DNA from: Burkholderia sp. S171
Lineage (GTDB): Bacteria > Pseudomonadota > Gammaproteobacteria > Burkholderiales > Burkholderiaceae
Length of the DNA stretch: 64,000 bases
NCBI RefSeq assembly: GCF_009766085.1
Contig: NZ_LMUF01000038.1
Coordinates: 214,845-278,844, forward strand
Direction: 5' to 3'
This document shows, in pieces, positions 37,078 through 47,092 of the stretch (position 1 is its first letter; every line of letters starts with the position of its first letter). The notes below the pieces were generated by a model. That model did no database searches. It saw nothing but the letters and a program-made list of their open reading frames with translations, and had not been told where the DNA came from. Position numbers and translations under genes: made by a program.

Positions 37078-38271
37078 ATGCCGCTTCCTGAGCCCCTCTT
37101 AGTGTCCGACGGCGTCCTTGTGCCGCTCGAGCAGTTATCTCTATCGTCCGAACTAGACGGTGGCCATGGAGCGAACCGCGCACTCGGTACCCGTCCTCAA
37201 ATCGCGGCGCAAAATGACGTCGACGCGATCAGGGCGTGGCTCGCGCGCTTCATCGATACGAAGGCGACGTTCGACACCTACCGCAAGGAGTCCGAACGCC
37301 TGCTGCTGTGGTCAACCACCGAACTGCGCAAGCCGCTCTCCTCACTCACGCACGAAGACCTGCTCCTCTACCGGCGGTTTCTGGCGGACCCGCAGCCAGC
37401 GCAACGCTGGGTCATGACCGGTCGCAAAGTGGCTCGCGTGGACCCATTCTGGCGGCCGTTCGCGGGACCGCTCTCCCCCAGCAGCGAGCGACAAGCGTTT
37501 GTCATTCTGAATACCCTTTTCGCGTGGCTGGTCAACGCGGGTTACCTGGCCGGCAATCCGCTGTCCCTATCGCGTCAGCGAGCACGCAAGGCTAAGCCGC
37601 GCGTGACACGCTTCCTCGAAGACGATCTCTGGCAGGCCGTCAAAACCTCAATCGAGGCGATGCCCCGTGATACCGCACGGGAGCAGGAGCACTACGCACG
37701 CGTGCGCTGGCTGATCTCGATCCTGTATCTGATGGGTCTGCGCATCTCGGAAGTCGTGAACAATCCGATGGGGGGCTTTTTTAGACGGCGCGATCGCGAA
37801 GGCCTAGACCGATGGTGGCTGACGATCACCGGCAAGGGCGACAAGGAACGCTTGCTGCCGGCAACGACCGAACTGATGGCGGAACTCGCACGCTATCGAC
37901 AACACTACGGGCTGGCTTCCCTGCCCTATGGCGGCGAAACCACACCGTTGCTGCTACCGATCGGAGGCATACAACGGACGATGACACGCGGCGCAGTGCA
38001 CCTGATCATCAAACAGGTGTTCGACAATGCGATCGGACACCTGCAATCGACGGGAGAAACGCATGAGCGCGCAGCAGAACGTCTGCGCCGGGCATCTGCC
38101 CATTGGCTGCGGCACACCACAGGCTCTCGCATGATGGATGGCCAAGTCGATCTGCGATACGTCCGGGATAATTTGGGACACGAATCGATCTCGACCACTA
38201 GCCAGTACTTGCACGCGGACGACGACGATCGGCACCGTGCAACAGAGGCCGGACTCAGACTTAACTGGTAG
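37078..38271 (+). CDS. Tyrosine recombinase/integrase
   Basis: A 397-residue tyrosine recombinase with all catalytic residues in place: Arg222 (MGLRISEV), Lys256 (GKGDKER), His342 and Arg345 (HWLRHTTGSR), His368 (LGHES) and nucleophile Tyr377 (SQYLH). The N-terminal half holds a SAM-like core-binding domain (DTKATFDTYRKESERLLLW). ATG 37078 is preferred to a TTG ten codons earlier. No attachment site or tRNA target was recognised nearby, so its substrate is unclear. Confidence 0.9.
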   Translation: MPLPEPLLVSDGVLVPLEQLSLSSELDGGHGANRALGTRPQIAAQNDVDAIRAWLARFIDTKATFDTYRKESERLLLWSTTELRKPLSSLTHEDLLLYRRFLADPQPAQRWVMTGRKVARVDPFWRPFAGPLSPSSERQAFVILNTLFAWLVNAGYLAGNPLSLSRQRARKAKPRVTRFLEDDLWQAVKTSIEAMPRDTAREQEHYARVRWLISILYLMGLRISEVVNNPMGGFFRRRDREGLDRWWLTITGKGDKERLLPATTELMAELARYRQHYGLASLPYGGETTPLLLPIGGIQRTMTRGAVHLIIKQVFDNAIGHLQSTGETHERAAERLRRASAHWLRHTTGSRMMDGQVDLRYVRDNLGHESISTTSQYLHADDDDRHRATEAGLRLNW

Positions 38272-38522
38272 TAAGGTGACTACGTGTCGCATCCCGTCAA
38301 TCGCGCGTACGACAACCTCAGCCTAAGTAGGCCAAATAAAATGGTCGGCCCGCGCGTTTTAGAAACAGCCAAAAGCAATTGCCGCTTGCTGAGCGACCCG
38401 CTCATCACGAGCTGAGCACGGAACATTGATGGCGTCTAATGTGAACGTCGTCGATTCGGTATTTGGCTAGCCGCGTTCGCCACTAACATCGCGACATTGA
38501 TGTTTCCCAATCGGAGTACGGT

Positions 38523-39482
38523 TTGAACACTATGACACGCGAATTCAACCAGCCCATGGGCGGCAACGCGATGCCGCGTTTCGCCGGCATCGCAACCATG
38601 ATGCGACTCCCTCATGCACCGACGGCAAACGGATTGGACGTCTGCTTTGTCGGTGTACCCCTGGATATTGGAACGTCAAACCGCGCCGGCGCTCGCTTCG
38701 GTCCCCGTCAGATCCGCAGCGAGTCCGTGTTGCTTCGACCCTACAACATGGCAACCCGGGCAGCTCCGTTTGACTCGCTGCAAGTCGCAGATATCGGCGA
38801 CGTGGCGACGAACCCATACGATTTGAAGGACTCAGTCCGTCTTATCGAGGAAGCTTACGACGGCATCATCGCCAACGGATGTAGGCCGATCACACTTGGC
38901 GGCGACCACACGATTGCTTGGCCGATCCTGAGAGCGCTACATAAACGATATGGAAAGGTTGCGGTAGTTCACGTGGACGCACATGCCGACGTCAACGACA
39001 CGATGTCCGGAGAAAAGATTGCTCACGGAACACCATTCCGTCGTGCAGTAGAGGATGACCTTCTTCAATGCGACAAGGTGACCCAAATCGGTTTGCGTGG
39101 CACCGGCTATCACGCAGACGACTTCGACTGGTGTCGAGAACAGGGATTCACGGTCGTTACGGCAGAGGAGTGCTGGAATCGCTCACTCAGCCCGCTTATG
39201 GAGCAGGTCCGCCAACGTGTCGGAGACACGCCTGTGTATCTGAGCTTCGACATCGATGGTCTCGACCCCTCCTTCGCGCCCGGCACAGGCACGCCTGAAG
39301 TGGGCGGACTATCTGTGCAGCAAGGGTTGGAAATCATTCGCGGAATGAAAGGCCTCAACGTCGTGGGTGCTGACCTCGTTGAGGTCTCGCCGCCCTATGA
39401 CCAAAGTGGAACGACCGCTCTGGTTGGCGCTAACCTCGCTTACGAGATGCTCTGCGTGATGCCCGGCGTGACGTATCGGTAA
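38523..39482 (+). CDS. gbuA: Guanidinobutyrase (ureohydrolase family)
   Basis: A 319-residue arginase/agmatinase-family enzyme. The binuclear manganese ligands are present: His129 (GGDHT), Asp152, His154 and Asp156 (VDAHADVND) and SFDIDGLDP. The NQPMGGNAMPRFAGIATMMR start and AESV-like SESVLLRPYNMAT are closest to Pseudomonas 4-guanidinobutyrase, which makes GABA and urea. The TTG at 38523 has GGAG 6 nt upstream; the ATG at 38532 is less well spaced. An aldehyde dehydrogenase follows after 85 nt. Agmatinase cannot be fully excluded. Confidence 0.8.
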   Translation: MNTMTREFNQPMGGNAMPRFAGIATMMRLPHAPTANGLDVCFVGVPLDIGTSNRAGARFGPRQIRSESVLLRPYNMATRAAPFDSLQVADIGDVATNPYDLKDSVRLIEEAYDGIIANGCRPITLGGDHTIAWPILRALHKRYGKVAVVHVDAHADVNDTMSGEKIAHGTPFRRAVEDDLLQCDKVTQIGLRGTGYHADDFDWCREQGFTVVTAEECWNRSLSPLMEQVRQRVGDTPVYLSFDIDGLDPSFAPGTGTPEVGGLSVQQGLEIIRGMKGLNVVGADLVEVSPPYDQSGTTALVGANLAYEMLCVMPGVTYR

Positions 39483-39567
39483 TCCGCCATTTCGTCAGGA
39501 CGCGACAACAGGTCCGCTCATCGACGAGTATGACGCGGGATTCGATACCACTATAAGGACTTCTTCA

Positions 39568-41034
39568 ATGTGGTACTCATCTTCAGATATCAAGTCCATT
39601 GCAGCCGCGCGTATCGACGGCCGCGCTGCCGTCTCAGGCGAGGCGCCTCCGACCACGCCGGTGTTAAGCGCCTCAACAGGCGAGGTCCTCGCATGGCAAC
39701 ACACAGCCAGCCAAGCGCTGATCAACGACGCAGTCGTGTCAGCCACCGTCGCGTTTCGCGCGTGGCGCAAGACGTCCCCCGCAGAGCGCGGTGCAATCCT
39801 GCGCAGCATTGCCGACCTCGTGAACGGCCGCCGCGAAGAGCTTGCAAGGTTGCAGATGTTGGTTAGCGGTAAGCCGCGCTTGGAAGCTGTGGCGGACGTC
39901 AATGATGTCATCGCTACCTTTGCCTATTACGCTGACCTGTGTTTCGCCGGCTCACTCTTTACCGAAGTGTCCGTCGCAATCCCCGAAGACGCCATCCACG
40001 CGGCGAGCTCATATGACGCCATCGGCGTGGCGGCGCTCATCATACCGTGGAATTTTCCAATGGTGACAACCGCTTGGAAAGTTGCACCAGCGCTGGCTGC
40101 GGGCTGCACGGTCGTCCTTAAACCGTCCGAACTGACGTCTCTCGCGGAGGACGCCCTGATCGACGTTTTTGATGAGGCAGGCGTTCCGCCCGGGGTAGTA
40201 AACGTCGTAAATGGCGGGGCCAACGTCGGCGCAGCGCTCGTGGCCCACCCCGATGTCGCAAAGATCTCATTTACCGGAAGCAGCATTGTCGGCAAAAAAG
40301 TGCTCCTTGCTTCGGCGGAACGCATGACGCGCTTGACCCTTGAACTGGGTGGCAAATCATCACTTATTGTTTGTGAAGATGCTGATCTTGAAGATGCTGT
40401 GGCGCTTGCGGTTGCGGGGGCTTTCACCAATGCAGGCCAGATGTGCTCGGCTACCTCGCGTATCCTGGTTCATTCGTCGCTTTATGACGACTTCATGGCT
40501 CGATTTGAAGCGGTTGTTAAATCGATGGTCGTTGGGCCTCCAAGCAATCCCAAAAGCCAAATGGGGCCATTGGTCTCAGCCGCGCAGCTATCGCGCGTTG
40601 CAAACGCAGTTGCCGACGGACTTCAGGATGGCGCTCGATTGGCGTTTTCAGGAACGATAGATGATCAGGTGCGTGAAGGATTTTTTCTCGCCCCCCAGGT
40701 GATCGCGGACCCCGACATAGACAACGTGCTTTGGCGCGACGAAATCTTTGGTCCCGTTGCTTGTGTGAAACCTTTCCAATCGGACGAAGAAGCCATCGGT
40801 CTTGCCAATGACACGCAATATGGGCTTGTGGCAACCGTGGTCACACGTGACGCCGCCCGTGCCGAACACATGCGAGCCGAACTCCGGGTCGGGCTAGTAT
40901 GGATTAACACTCCTCAGCTTATCTTCCCACAGACAAGCTGGGGTGGGATGGGACAGAGCGGTATCGGGCGCGAACTTGGAATAGCTGGCTTGCGAAGCTA
41001 TCAGGAGCTCCGGCACGTGGTCCGTCCTCGGTAG
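39568..41034 (+). CDS. NAD(P)-dependent aldehyde dehydrogenase
   Basis: A 488-residue ALDH-superfamily enzyme with Asn162 (PWNFP), general base Glu259 (LELGGKS) and nucleophile Cys293 (NAGQMCSATSR). The PQTSWGGMGQSGIGRELG ending is close to betaine-aldehyde and aminoaldehyde dehydrogenases. Next to a guanidinobutyrase it plausibly oxidises 4-guanidinobutyraldehyde or 4-aminobutyraldehyde in arginine or polyamine breakdown. No transporter or regulator of that pathway is adjacent, so the exact substrate is uncertain. Confidence 0.85.
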   Translation: MWYSSSDIKSIAAARIDGRAAVSGEAPPTTPVLSASTGEVLAWQHTASQALINDAVVSATVAFRAWRKTSPAERGAILRSIADLVNGRREELARLQMLVSGKPRLEAVADVNDVIATFAYYADLCFAGSLFTEVSVAIPEDAIHAASSYDAIGVAALIIPWNFPMVTTAWKVAPALAAGCTVVLKPSELTSLAEDALIDVFDEAGVPPGVVNVVNGGANVGAALVAHPDVAKISFTGSSIVGKKVLLASAERMTRLTLELGGKSSLIVCEDADLEDAVALAVAGAFTNAGQMCSATSRILVHSSLYDDFMARFEAVVKSMVVGPPSNPKSQMGPLVSAAQLSRVANAVADGLQDGARLAFSGTIDDQVREGFFLAPQVIADPDIDNVLWRDEIFGPVACVKPFQSDEEAIGLANDTQYGLVATVVTRDAARAEHMRAELRVGLVWINTPQLIFPQTSWGGMGQSGIGRELGIAGLRSYQELRHVVRPR

Positions 41035-41187
41035 CACTGCGCCCGCACAGAGTCGCGTTGTTTCTGTCCGGCAACATAGGGCGTATTGGGGGACCAGCAG
41101 CCAAAGACGTAGACGCGACGATACTGAGAAAAATAACAAAGGGTGCGTTCGCTAACTGCGAAACCACCCTTTGTTTTGACAATAGTT

Positions 41188-42207
41188 TCACTCTGCCTTT
41201 AACGGACCTCCGGTGGAGAAAAGGAGCGGCCCCCCTTCACCGAGCGGAGCCACCGCAGTTATCGTGGCGCGGTCCGCACGCTGGGATCCGCTAAAGCTGA
41301 CGCCATTGTCCCGGCTGACAAGTTGCACACCGTCTAAAGCAACCGCAGTGACTGATGCATCAGGATTTTGGGCGATTCCGGTAATGGAGTCCTTAAATTG
41401 CGTCTGAACTGCCGTCCATGTCTCGCCTCCGTCCGAGCTGCGAAATATTCCTCCGCGCAATCCCCCGACAAGCACCACGTTATCTTTCAGTACGATCGCA
41501 GACCAAAGCGAGCCTTTGAAGCCAGTATCGGAATAGGACCAACTGACGCCGCCATCCTTCGACTCGACCACGAGCCCGCGTTCTGCCGCGATATATAGCG
41601 ATCCCTGTGCCCTGCCCGTCATTGCATAGAGACTACCGTCGGCCTTGGTAGCCCCCGCGGGCACCGGAAGTTTAACTTCAGTCCACGTCCGTCCCGCATC
41701 CGTCGTGTGCAGCATCAGAGACCAGAGCCCTACGGCCCAGCCCTCCGTCTGTGATCTAAAGTACACGGAGAATAGCGGCCGGTCCACGCTCACGTCGCTT
41801 CGTTGGACCGTCCAATGCTCACCCGAATCCTCAGTATGGAGGACGACCCCCCAGTGTCCCGCGGCCCATCCCACCCTGTCATTTGCGAAATACACGGAAG
41901 TCAACGTCGCACGTGTTGGAACGAAGGCTGCCTGGCGAAAGGTCTTGCCGTCGTCATCGGACAGCAAGACAGCCCCGCGTTCTCCCACTGAGACTATCCG
42001 GCCTCCGGCACGCACCGCACCCAGAATGGCGGATGTTTGCGCTGACTCAAGTCGCTCGGCAGGCAGACGCGGATCGAGCCTCGGTACGTGTACATCGGAT
42101 GCTGGCCCAGGGGCGGCCACCACACGGGTCTCACTGAGTGAAACAGCCAACATTGCAAAGACGCTGATTCGCGCAATCCGGCGGAATTGAGACGGAAAGT
42201 AGTTCAT
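41188..42207 (-). CDS. YCF48/BNR-repeat exported protein
   Basis: A 339-residue protein with a signal peptide (RIARISVFAMLAVSLSE) and repeated BNR/YCF48-type blades such as SDDDGKTF, HTEDSGEHWTV, HTTDAGRTWTEV and SSDGGETWTAV. It should form a beta-propeller in the periplasm. Genes of this type commonly accompany RND/MMPL permeases, and here the permease fragment ends 16 nt upstream. ATG 42207 is preferred to one three codons earlier. Confidence 0.8.
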   Translation of the reverse strand: MNYFPSQFRRIARISVFAMLAVSLSETRVVAAPGPASDVHVPRLDPRLPAERLESAQTSAILGAVRAGGRIVSVGERGAVLLSDDDGKTFRQAAFVPTRATLTSVYFANDRVGWAAGHWGVVLHTEDSGEHWTVQRSDVSVDRPLFSVYFRSQTEGWAVGLWSLMLHTTDAGRTWTEVKLPVPAGATKADGSLYAMTGRAQGSLYIAAERGLVVESKDGGVSWSYSDTGFKGSLWSAIVLKDNVVLVGGLRGGIFRSSDGGETWTAVQTQFKDSITGIAQNPDASVTAVALDGVQLVSRDNGVSFSGSQRADRATITAVAPLGEGGPLLFSTGGPLKAE

Positions 42208-42223
42208 CGTTATCAACCTTGAT

Positions 42224-43621
42224 TTAGTGGGTGAAAGCGCTGGACGCCCTCATCGCCTTCTTGCGCGGCCAAACTCGTTCCAGAACGACGACCAGCGCTG
42301 GCAACACCGTCATAGCCATGACGAGATTCACGATAAACATGAAAGCAAGCAGTTTGCCCATGTCAGCCTGAAACTTGAGCGACGAAAATGACCACGTCGC
42401 GACGCCTATTGCGAGCGTGATCGCGGTGAAAATGGTGGCCACGCCAACTTCGAGTATCGAATGCGTAACCGCACTCTCTGTGGATTCTCCATCTGCCAGG
42501 TGATGTGACAGCCGGTTATAGATGTAAAAAGCGTAGTCCACCCCAATACCCGTCGCGAGAACCATGACCGGCAGCGTCGCAACCGTCAGTCCAATTTCAA
42601 ATTCCTTCATGAACCAGTAGCCAATATATGTCCCCAGGGTCAAAGGCAGGCAGCACGCGAGCACGGCCCGGAGATCCCGATACACAACGAACACCAGAAT
42701 TACAATCGCCCCATAGACGTTGAGCAGCATTGGTAATTCGCTATGCTCGACTTCATCGTTCACCGCCGCAAGGATGCCGGCGTTGCCGGCCGCAAGCCGG
42801 ATTCTGAGGCCAGGGGTAACGTGGCTACTTTCGAAGTCCTTGACCGCCGCAATCACACCATTGATGGTCGTGGCTTTGTGATCGGCCAAGAAGACGTGAA
42901 CAGCGCTCATACTGCAATCGTTGTTGACGTATCCGCGTACCCGAGCTATCTCGGCGGTCAACGCACCATAGTTGACAGGATCAATGGGGATCACGCTCAT
43001 TTTTGGATTGCCCTCGTTGTAGCCCGAGTTGTACGCGCGTAGCATCGACGAATACGAGGTGATTGAGACCACACCGGGCACTCCCCGGAGGCGGTTGACA
43101 AGTGTGTCGTCAAACACGCCTACTGCGGGGTTGCTGCACGAATCCGGAGGCGCCTCGATCACAACGGATAGCCAGTCCAAACCGATGTCAAAACCACTCG
43201 CAATCGAGACCGCGTCCAGATTGAAGCGCGAATCAGCCCTGAGTTCTGGCGCTCCCGCTTGCAAGGTCCCAATAACGCGCCCCTGACTTCCATGCACCGC
43301 AGCGACGAACACGGCAGCAGCGACAAGAACCACGACGATCGCGCTCCAGGGACGAGCGAGCTTGGCGAGCGGCCGAAGCAGATTGGCCCGCTTGTTGCGG
43401 TTGCGGAGAACCTTTTGCGCGTAGCTCGGCGGGAATCTGCACCATGACGCAGCCAGGGGAAGCATGATGAGGTTAGTGACGATTTTGTAGCCGACACCAA
43501 TCGACGCCGTGATTGCCAGTTCTCTGATCATCGGAATCGGAATGAGCGTCAACGTAATGAACGAAACGAGTGCTGTCAGGAGCGCAAGAATTCCCGGAGT
43601 CAAAAGGCCCGTGAAGCTCAT
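42224..43621 (-). pseudogene. RND/MMPL-family permease, N-terminally truncated
   Basis: A 465-codon fragment. It starts abruptly inside the first transmembrane block (LALLTALVSFITLTLIPIPM, then IRELAITASIG), continues through the second periplasmic loop and retains the last six helices (VMVLATGIGVDYAFYIYNRL). Full proteins are about 780-800 residues, so roughly 300 N-terminal residues are missing. An in-frame stop lies about 10 codons upstream of the ATG, and no remainder was found beyond it. A rearrangement junction near 43.65 kb is likely. Half an RND permease is unlikely to transport. Confidence 0.75.
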
Positions 43622-43968
43622 CCACGTCTTGGAGACGTGCGGAAGAGGTCACTACATCATATGCCGTGATCCAGCATTACCCTTTTTTTGAACGGTTGCT
43701 TCTTCGTGCTGGTTGAATCAGCAGCTCCCACCTATTTGACCTTCGCAGCCGCGGCAAAGAGGCTTCGCAGGCTGCCATGTGGTCTGCGACATGCGTCGCG
43801 CGGGTCTAACGGGTTATGCTGCTGCTTCGATGCTTCTTGGCTGGTGCACGACCTTGCCGCGACACGAGAAATCGAAGGCAACGCGCGCTCGCGACCCGCG
43901 AACGACCCGGCTACCTCTTATCGATTCTCAGTCGTACGCAGTCAACCTCAACCGGCGGGAACAGTTGA
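43622..43968. other. Rearrangement junction and SDR upstream region
   Basis: About 350 nt separate the truncated permease from the SDR gene. No coding similarity was recognised on either strand. The base composition changes here from the less GC-rich recombinase-permease segment to the SDR segment. Confidence 0.5.
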
Positions 43969-45027
43969 ATGTCACAAGAACCCGAAGCCTCGATCGATCC
44001 TGCCAACGCGGCCACTTCAGCGAGGGAACGCCGAGGAACCGTCGTGGTAATCACAGGCGGCTCATCCGGGATCGGGCGCTGCACCGCGGGTCTCTTCGCT
44101 CGGCACGGATGGCGCGTCGGTTTGATCGCCCGCGGGAAGGCGGGACTGCAGGCCGCATGCAAAGATGTGGAGCGTCACGGCGCCCTTGTCGCGATGGCGC
44201 AGGCAGACGTCACGGATCCGGTCGCACTGGAAGCGGCTGCGACCGCTATCGAAGAAGCCCTGGGTGCAATCGACGTCTGGGTGAATTGCGCCGGCAACGG
44301 CACCTATGGACGGTTTCTCGATACCCCCGCCGAGGAGTTCCGGCGCGTAACCGACGTCACCTATCTCGGTACGGCGAACGGGACGAGGGTCGCGTTGCAA
44401 CGCATGTTGCCGCGCGATCACGGCAGGATCGTCAACGTCTGCTCGGCAGTCGCCTTTCATGGCATGCCGCTGCTGTCTTCGTACTCGGGTGCCAAGCACG
44501 CGATTCGCGGCTTCGACCAGTCCATACAGGCCGAACTGTCGCAGGAAGGAAGCAGGGTGTTCCTCACCACCGTCTTCCCGCCTGCCGTCAACACGCCGTT
44601 CTTCGATCACGCCGTGTCTCACATGGGACGCATGGGACGGCCGATGTGCCCCGTCTATCAACCCGAGATCATTGCGGAGGCGATCCACCTGGCTGCGATC
44701 ACCCGGCGTCGCGAGATGTCGGTGACGTTCACCACGGTGCTGTTTTCCATCTGCTCACGACTTATGCCGGGCCTAGTCAGCCGCGCAATCCGCAGGCTGG
44801 GTTATTCGGCCCAGTTGGCCGGCCACGCGGAGTCGTGGGCGCGGCACCGCCCGACACTGTTCGCTGCCTCCGACCAAGCCTCTCCGGTCAGGGGCGCGTT
44901 CGACTCGCAGGCACGCTCGACGAGCACACACGTAAGCGTCTTGCGCATGCTTGCCCGGCTGACCGGCAAGGCGGGGCGCAAGCCGAAGGGCGTCTCCGTG
45001 CGGGCGGCGGAAGACAGCTCGATCTAA
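43969..45027 (+). CDS. Short-chain dehydrogenase/reductase
   Basis: A 352-residue classical SDR with the nucleotide motif TGGSSGIG, NCAGNG and the catalytic YSGAK (Tyr and Lys). The Ser position falls in VNVCSAVAFHG. The C-terminal extension of about 90 residues, including a hydrophobic stretch (FTTVLFSICSRLMPGLVS), is longer than the 250-residue core and is seen in SDRs that act on lipophilic substrates. The substrate is unknown. A second SDR is encoded convergently 16 nt away. Confidence 0.85.
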   Translation: MSQEPEASIDPANAATSARERRGTVVVITGGSSGIGRCTAGLFARHGWRVGLIARGKAGLQAACKDVERHGALVAMAQADVTDPVALEAAATAIEEALGAIDVWVNCAGNGTYGRFLDTPAEEFRRVTDVTYLGTANGTRVALQRMLPRDHGRIVNVCSAVAFHGMPLLSSYSGAKHAIRGFDQSIQAELSQEGSRVFLTTVFPPAVNTPFFDHAVSHMGRMGRPMCPVYQPEIIAEAIHLAAITRRREMSVTFTTVLFSICSRLMPGLVSRAIRRLGYSAQLAGHAESWARHRPTLFAASDQASPVRGAFDSQARSTSTHVSVLRMLARLTGKAGRKPKGVSVRAAEDSSI

Positions 45028-45043
45028 CAGCACACGGCCCGCA

Positions 45044-45907
45044 TTACCTTAGGCCGCCTTCGAGTCCCTGTAAGGCAAGCTTGCGCGTCGCTGCGTCCAC
45101 CTTGGCGACGAGAACCGGATCGAGCGCACGCCGGTTCGGGCGCACCGCCGCGCGATCCTTCACATAGGCACCCGTGATGTTGGCCCACTCAGGCGCGAGA
45201 GCAGCGTCCAGGGGCGCGTCAGCGCCCTGCTCTTCGGTGCGCATGAATGGCGCCATGAGTCGCCATGCGATGCCAATCAGCCCGCTTTCCCGGATCAGGC
45301 CCGTGGCGACCGCGCCGGGATGTACGACATGAGCGACCACCCCAGAGCCTCGCAGGCGTTGCGCCAGCGCGAAGGTTGACATCATGATCGCGAGCTTCGA
45401 CTGGCTATAGGCACGCACCATGCCCCAGCCCTGCACGAGTTCGAGGTTATCGGGATCGATGCTTGCGCGGTCCGAGGTCGAGGAGCCCACGTTGATCACA
45501 CGTGATGGCGCTCCTGAGCACAACGCGGCTTCGAGTTCATGGGTAAGGACATAGGGAGCAAGATGATTCACTGCCAGCATGCGCTCGTGGCCTTCGGCCG
45601 TGACCTGCCGACGCGCGGTGAACATGCCCGCATTGTTGACGAGCAGCGCGACGCGTGGATGTCTTGCCGCTATCTCCTGCCCGACGCGCTGCGTCGCAGC
45701 CAGCGAACTCAGATCGGCCAGCTTCACTTCGATGCTGGAACCCGGCACGCGCTGCCCAATCCACGCGGCGGCGGCGTCCCCTCGCGCGGCGTCGCGGGCG
45801 ATCATGACCACGTGATGCCCGGCACGGGCGAGCCCCAGCGCGATCCAGCGACCGATGCCGCCGGTGGCGCCGGTCACGACGGCGACTTGTTGCTCGCTTT
45901 CATTCAT
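45044..45907 (-). CDS. Retinol-dehydrogenase-like SDR
   Basis: A 287-residue SDR with TGATGGIGR, NNAGMF, the catalytic YSQSK and HPGAVATGL. This order is that of the WWOX/retinol-dehydrogenase-like group. The open frame runs 14 codons further, but MNESEQQVAVVTG is the usual distance before the TGxxxGIG motif and has AAGG upstream. It may share a substrate class with the convergent SDR; this is inferred only from proximity. Confidence 0.85.
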   Translation of the reverse strand: MNESEQQVAVVTGATGGIGRWIALGLARAGHHVVMIARDAARGDAAAAWIGQRVPGSSIEVKLADLSSLAATQRVGQEIAARHPRVALLVNNAGMFTARRQVTAEGHERMLAVNHLAPYVLTHELEAALCSGAPSRVINVGSSTSDRASIDPDNLELVQGWGMVRAYSQSKLAIMMSTFALAQRLRGSGVVAHVVHPGAVATGLIRESGLIGIAWRLMAPFMRTEEQGADAPLDAALAPEWANITGAYVKDRAAVRPNRRALDPVLVAKVDAATRKLALQGLEGGLR

Positions 45908-45982
45908 GTGGACTTGACCTTTTTGGAACTGAGTAAATGGCGTTGGCACGGTCCTTTCTCTTTGTCGTCGTTGCAGTGGGGA

Positions 45983-47092
45983 TCATAGCTCGACACGATC
46001 GGCGAGTAGGGTTACCAACGATTTCCGTGCGGTAATTGACGGTCCGCTCTTGGGCGAACAGAGTCCGATGACAACCGGCACAGGGCGGCCCAGAGCATAG
46101 AGCGCACTAGCGAATCCCCCGGCGAAAAAGACAGCCAGGACGGGCACGAAAGGATGCTCCGACCGCCCGACGAGTGACGCGACAACGAGCGCGAGGAAAA
46201 GGCCGGCGGCGCCGGTCGCCAGCCAAAACATGGGCCGCTCGCGCGGAGTCCGGGCAGCGATCACCAGACCGGCGACGAGCGATCCTGCGGGTTCGGCGGA
46301 CGCCAGCACCCCCACCATCGCTGACGACACCTTAAAAACCTGCAAACCAATAGGCGTGACGAGCGCACCATAGCTGTAACCGAAGAGGTTGGTGATGACC
46401 GTGATCCCGAGGAGCGCCGCAAGGGTTTTACTGGCGCGGGCAAAAGCAACGGCATCCCGAAGATCTGTCAGGGCGCGCCGGATCGGAAGCTGCCGGTTCT
46501 TGTTCTGAAAATAGGGAACCCGCGAGACGACAGCAGCAGCGCCTAAGCTACAGAGAGCGGACATCAGAAATGCGCGTGGCAGCCCCAAGCTTTGGTAGGC
46601 AACCCCGCCCAGTATCGGCCCAGCGCATCGCGTCGCATAGTTCGTCATGCTGTCCACCGCAACCGCGCGCGGCCTCGCCTCATCACCTGCGCATTCTGCA
46701 ATCATTCTCCGTCGCGCCGGCATTTCCGTCGCGTAGACAAGTCCACTAATGAGAGCGGCGACGCCCACATACCAGGGGCGGAGTACGCCGCACAGGCCAA
46801 GCGCACCTACCGAAGCGGAACTGGCTGATGTTAGGAACAAGCCACCGACTACGATCCGCTTGCGATTGACTGCCTCCGACAAAACTCCAATGAATGCGCC
46901 CGTCAACAGCAGCGGAAAACTTCGCGCAGCAGAGACGATCGCAACGGCGAGCCCGGAGCCGGTCGCCTGAAAAGTGAAAAGGCCAGCGGCCAGCACCTCA
47001 AGCCAAAGCATCGCGTTTGCGATACCGCCGGCGATCCAGAGCTCCTTAAAGCCAGACGCCGAGAAGAGCGATTCAGTCACTGTTCGGTTCAT
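45983..47092 (-). CDS. MFS transporter (EntS-like), C terminus doubtful
   Basis: A 369-residue major-facilitator protein with about ten hydrophobic helices. The loop sequence VYATEMPARRRMIAE is like those of the enterobactin-exporter group. Related proteins run to 400-420 residues. After GGFASALYALG the sequence (GRPVPVVIGLCSPKSGPS onward) no longer resembles a final pair of helices, so the 3' end looks truncated or frameshifted. Start ATG 47092 is unremarkable. It may be non-functional. Confidence 0.7.
   Translation of the reverse strand: MNRTVTESLFSASGFKELWIAGGIANAMLWLEVLAAGLFTFQATGSGLAVAIVSAARSFPLLLTGAFIGVLSEAVNRKRIVVGGLFLTSASSASVGALGLCGVLRPWYVGVAALISGLVYATEMPARRRMIAECAGDEARPRAVAVDSMTNYATRCAGPILGGVAYQSLGLPRAFLMSALCSLGAAAVVSRVPYFQNKNRQLPIRRALTDLRDAVAFARASKTLAALLGITVITNLFGYSYGALVTPIGLQVFKVSSAMVGVLASAEPAGSLVAGLVIAARTPRERPMFWLATGAAGLFLALVVASLVGRSEHPFVPVLAVFFAGGFASALYALGRPVPVVIGLCSPKSGPSITARKSLVTLLADRVEL

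Noticed and set aside
45944..45960. Second sigma-54-like TTGGCACG sequence
   Set aside because: The -12 element GC is absent and no plus-strand gene lies downstream.
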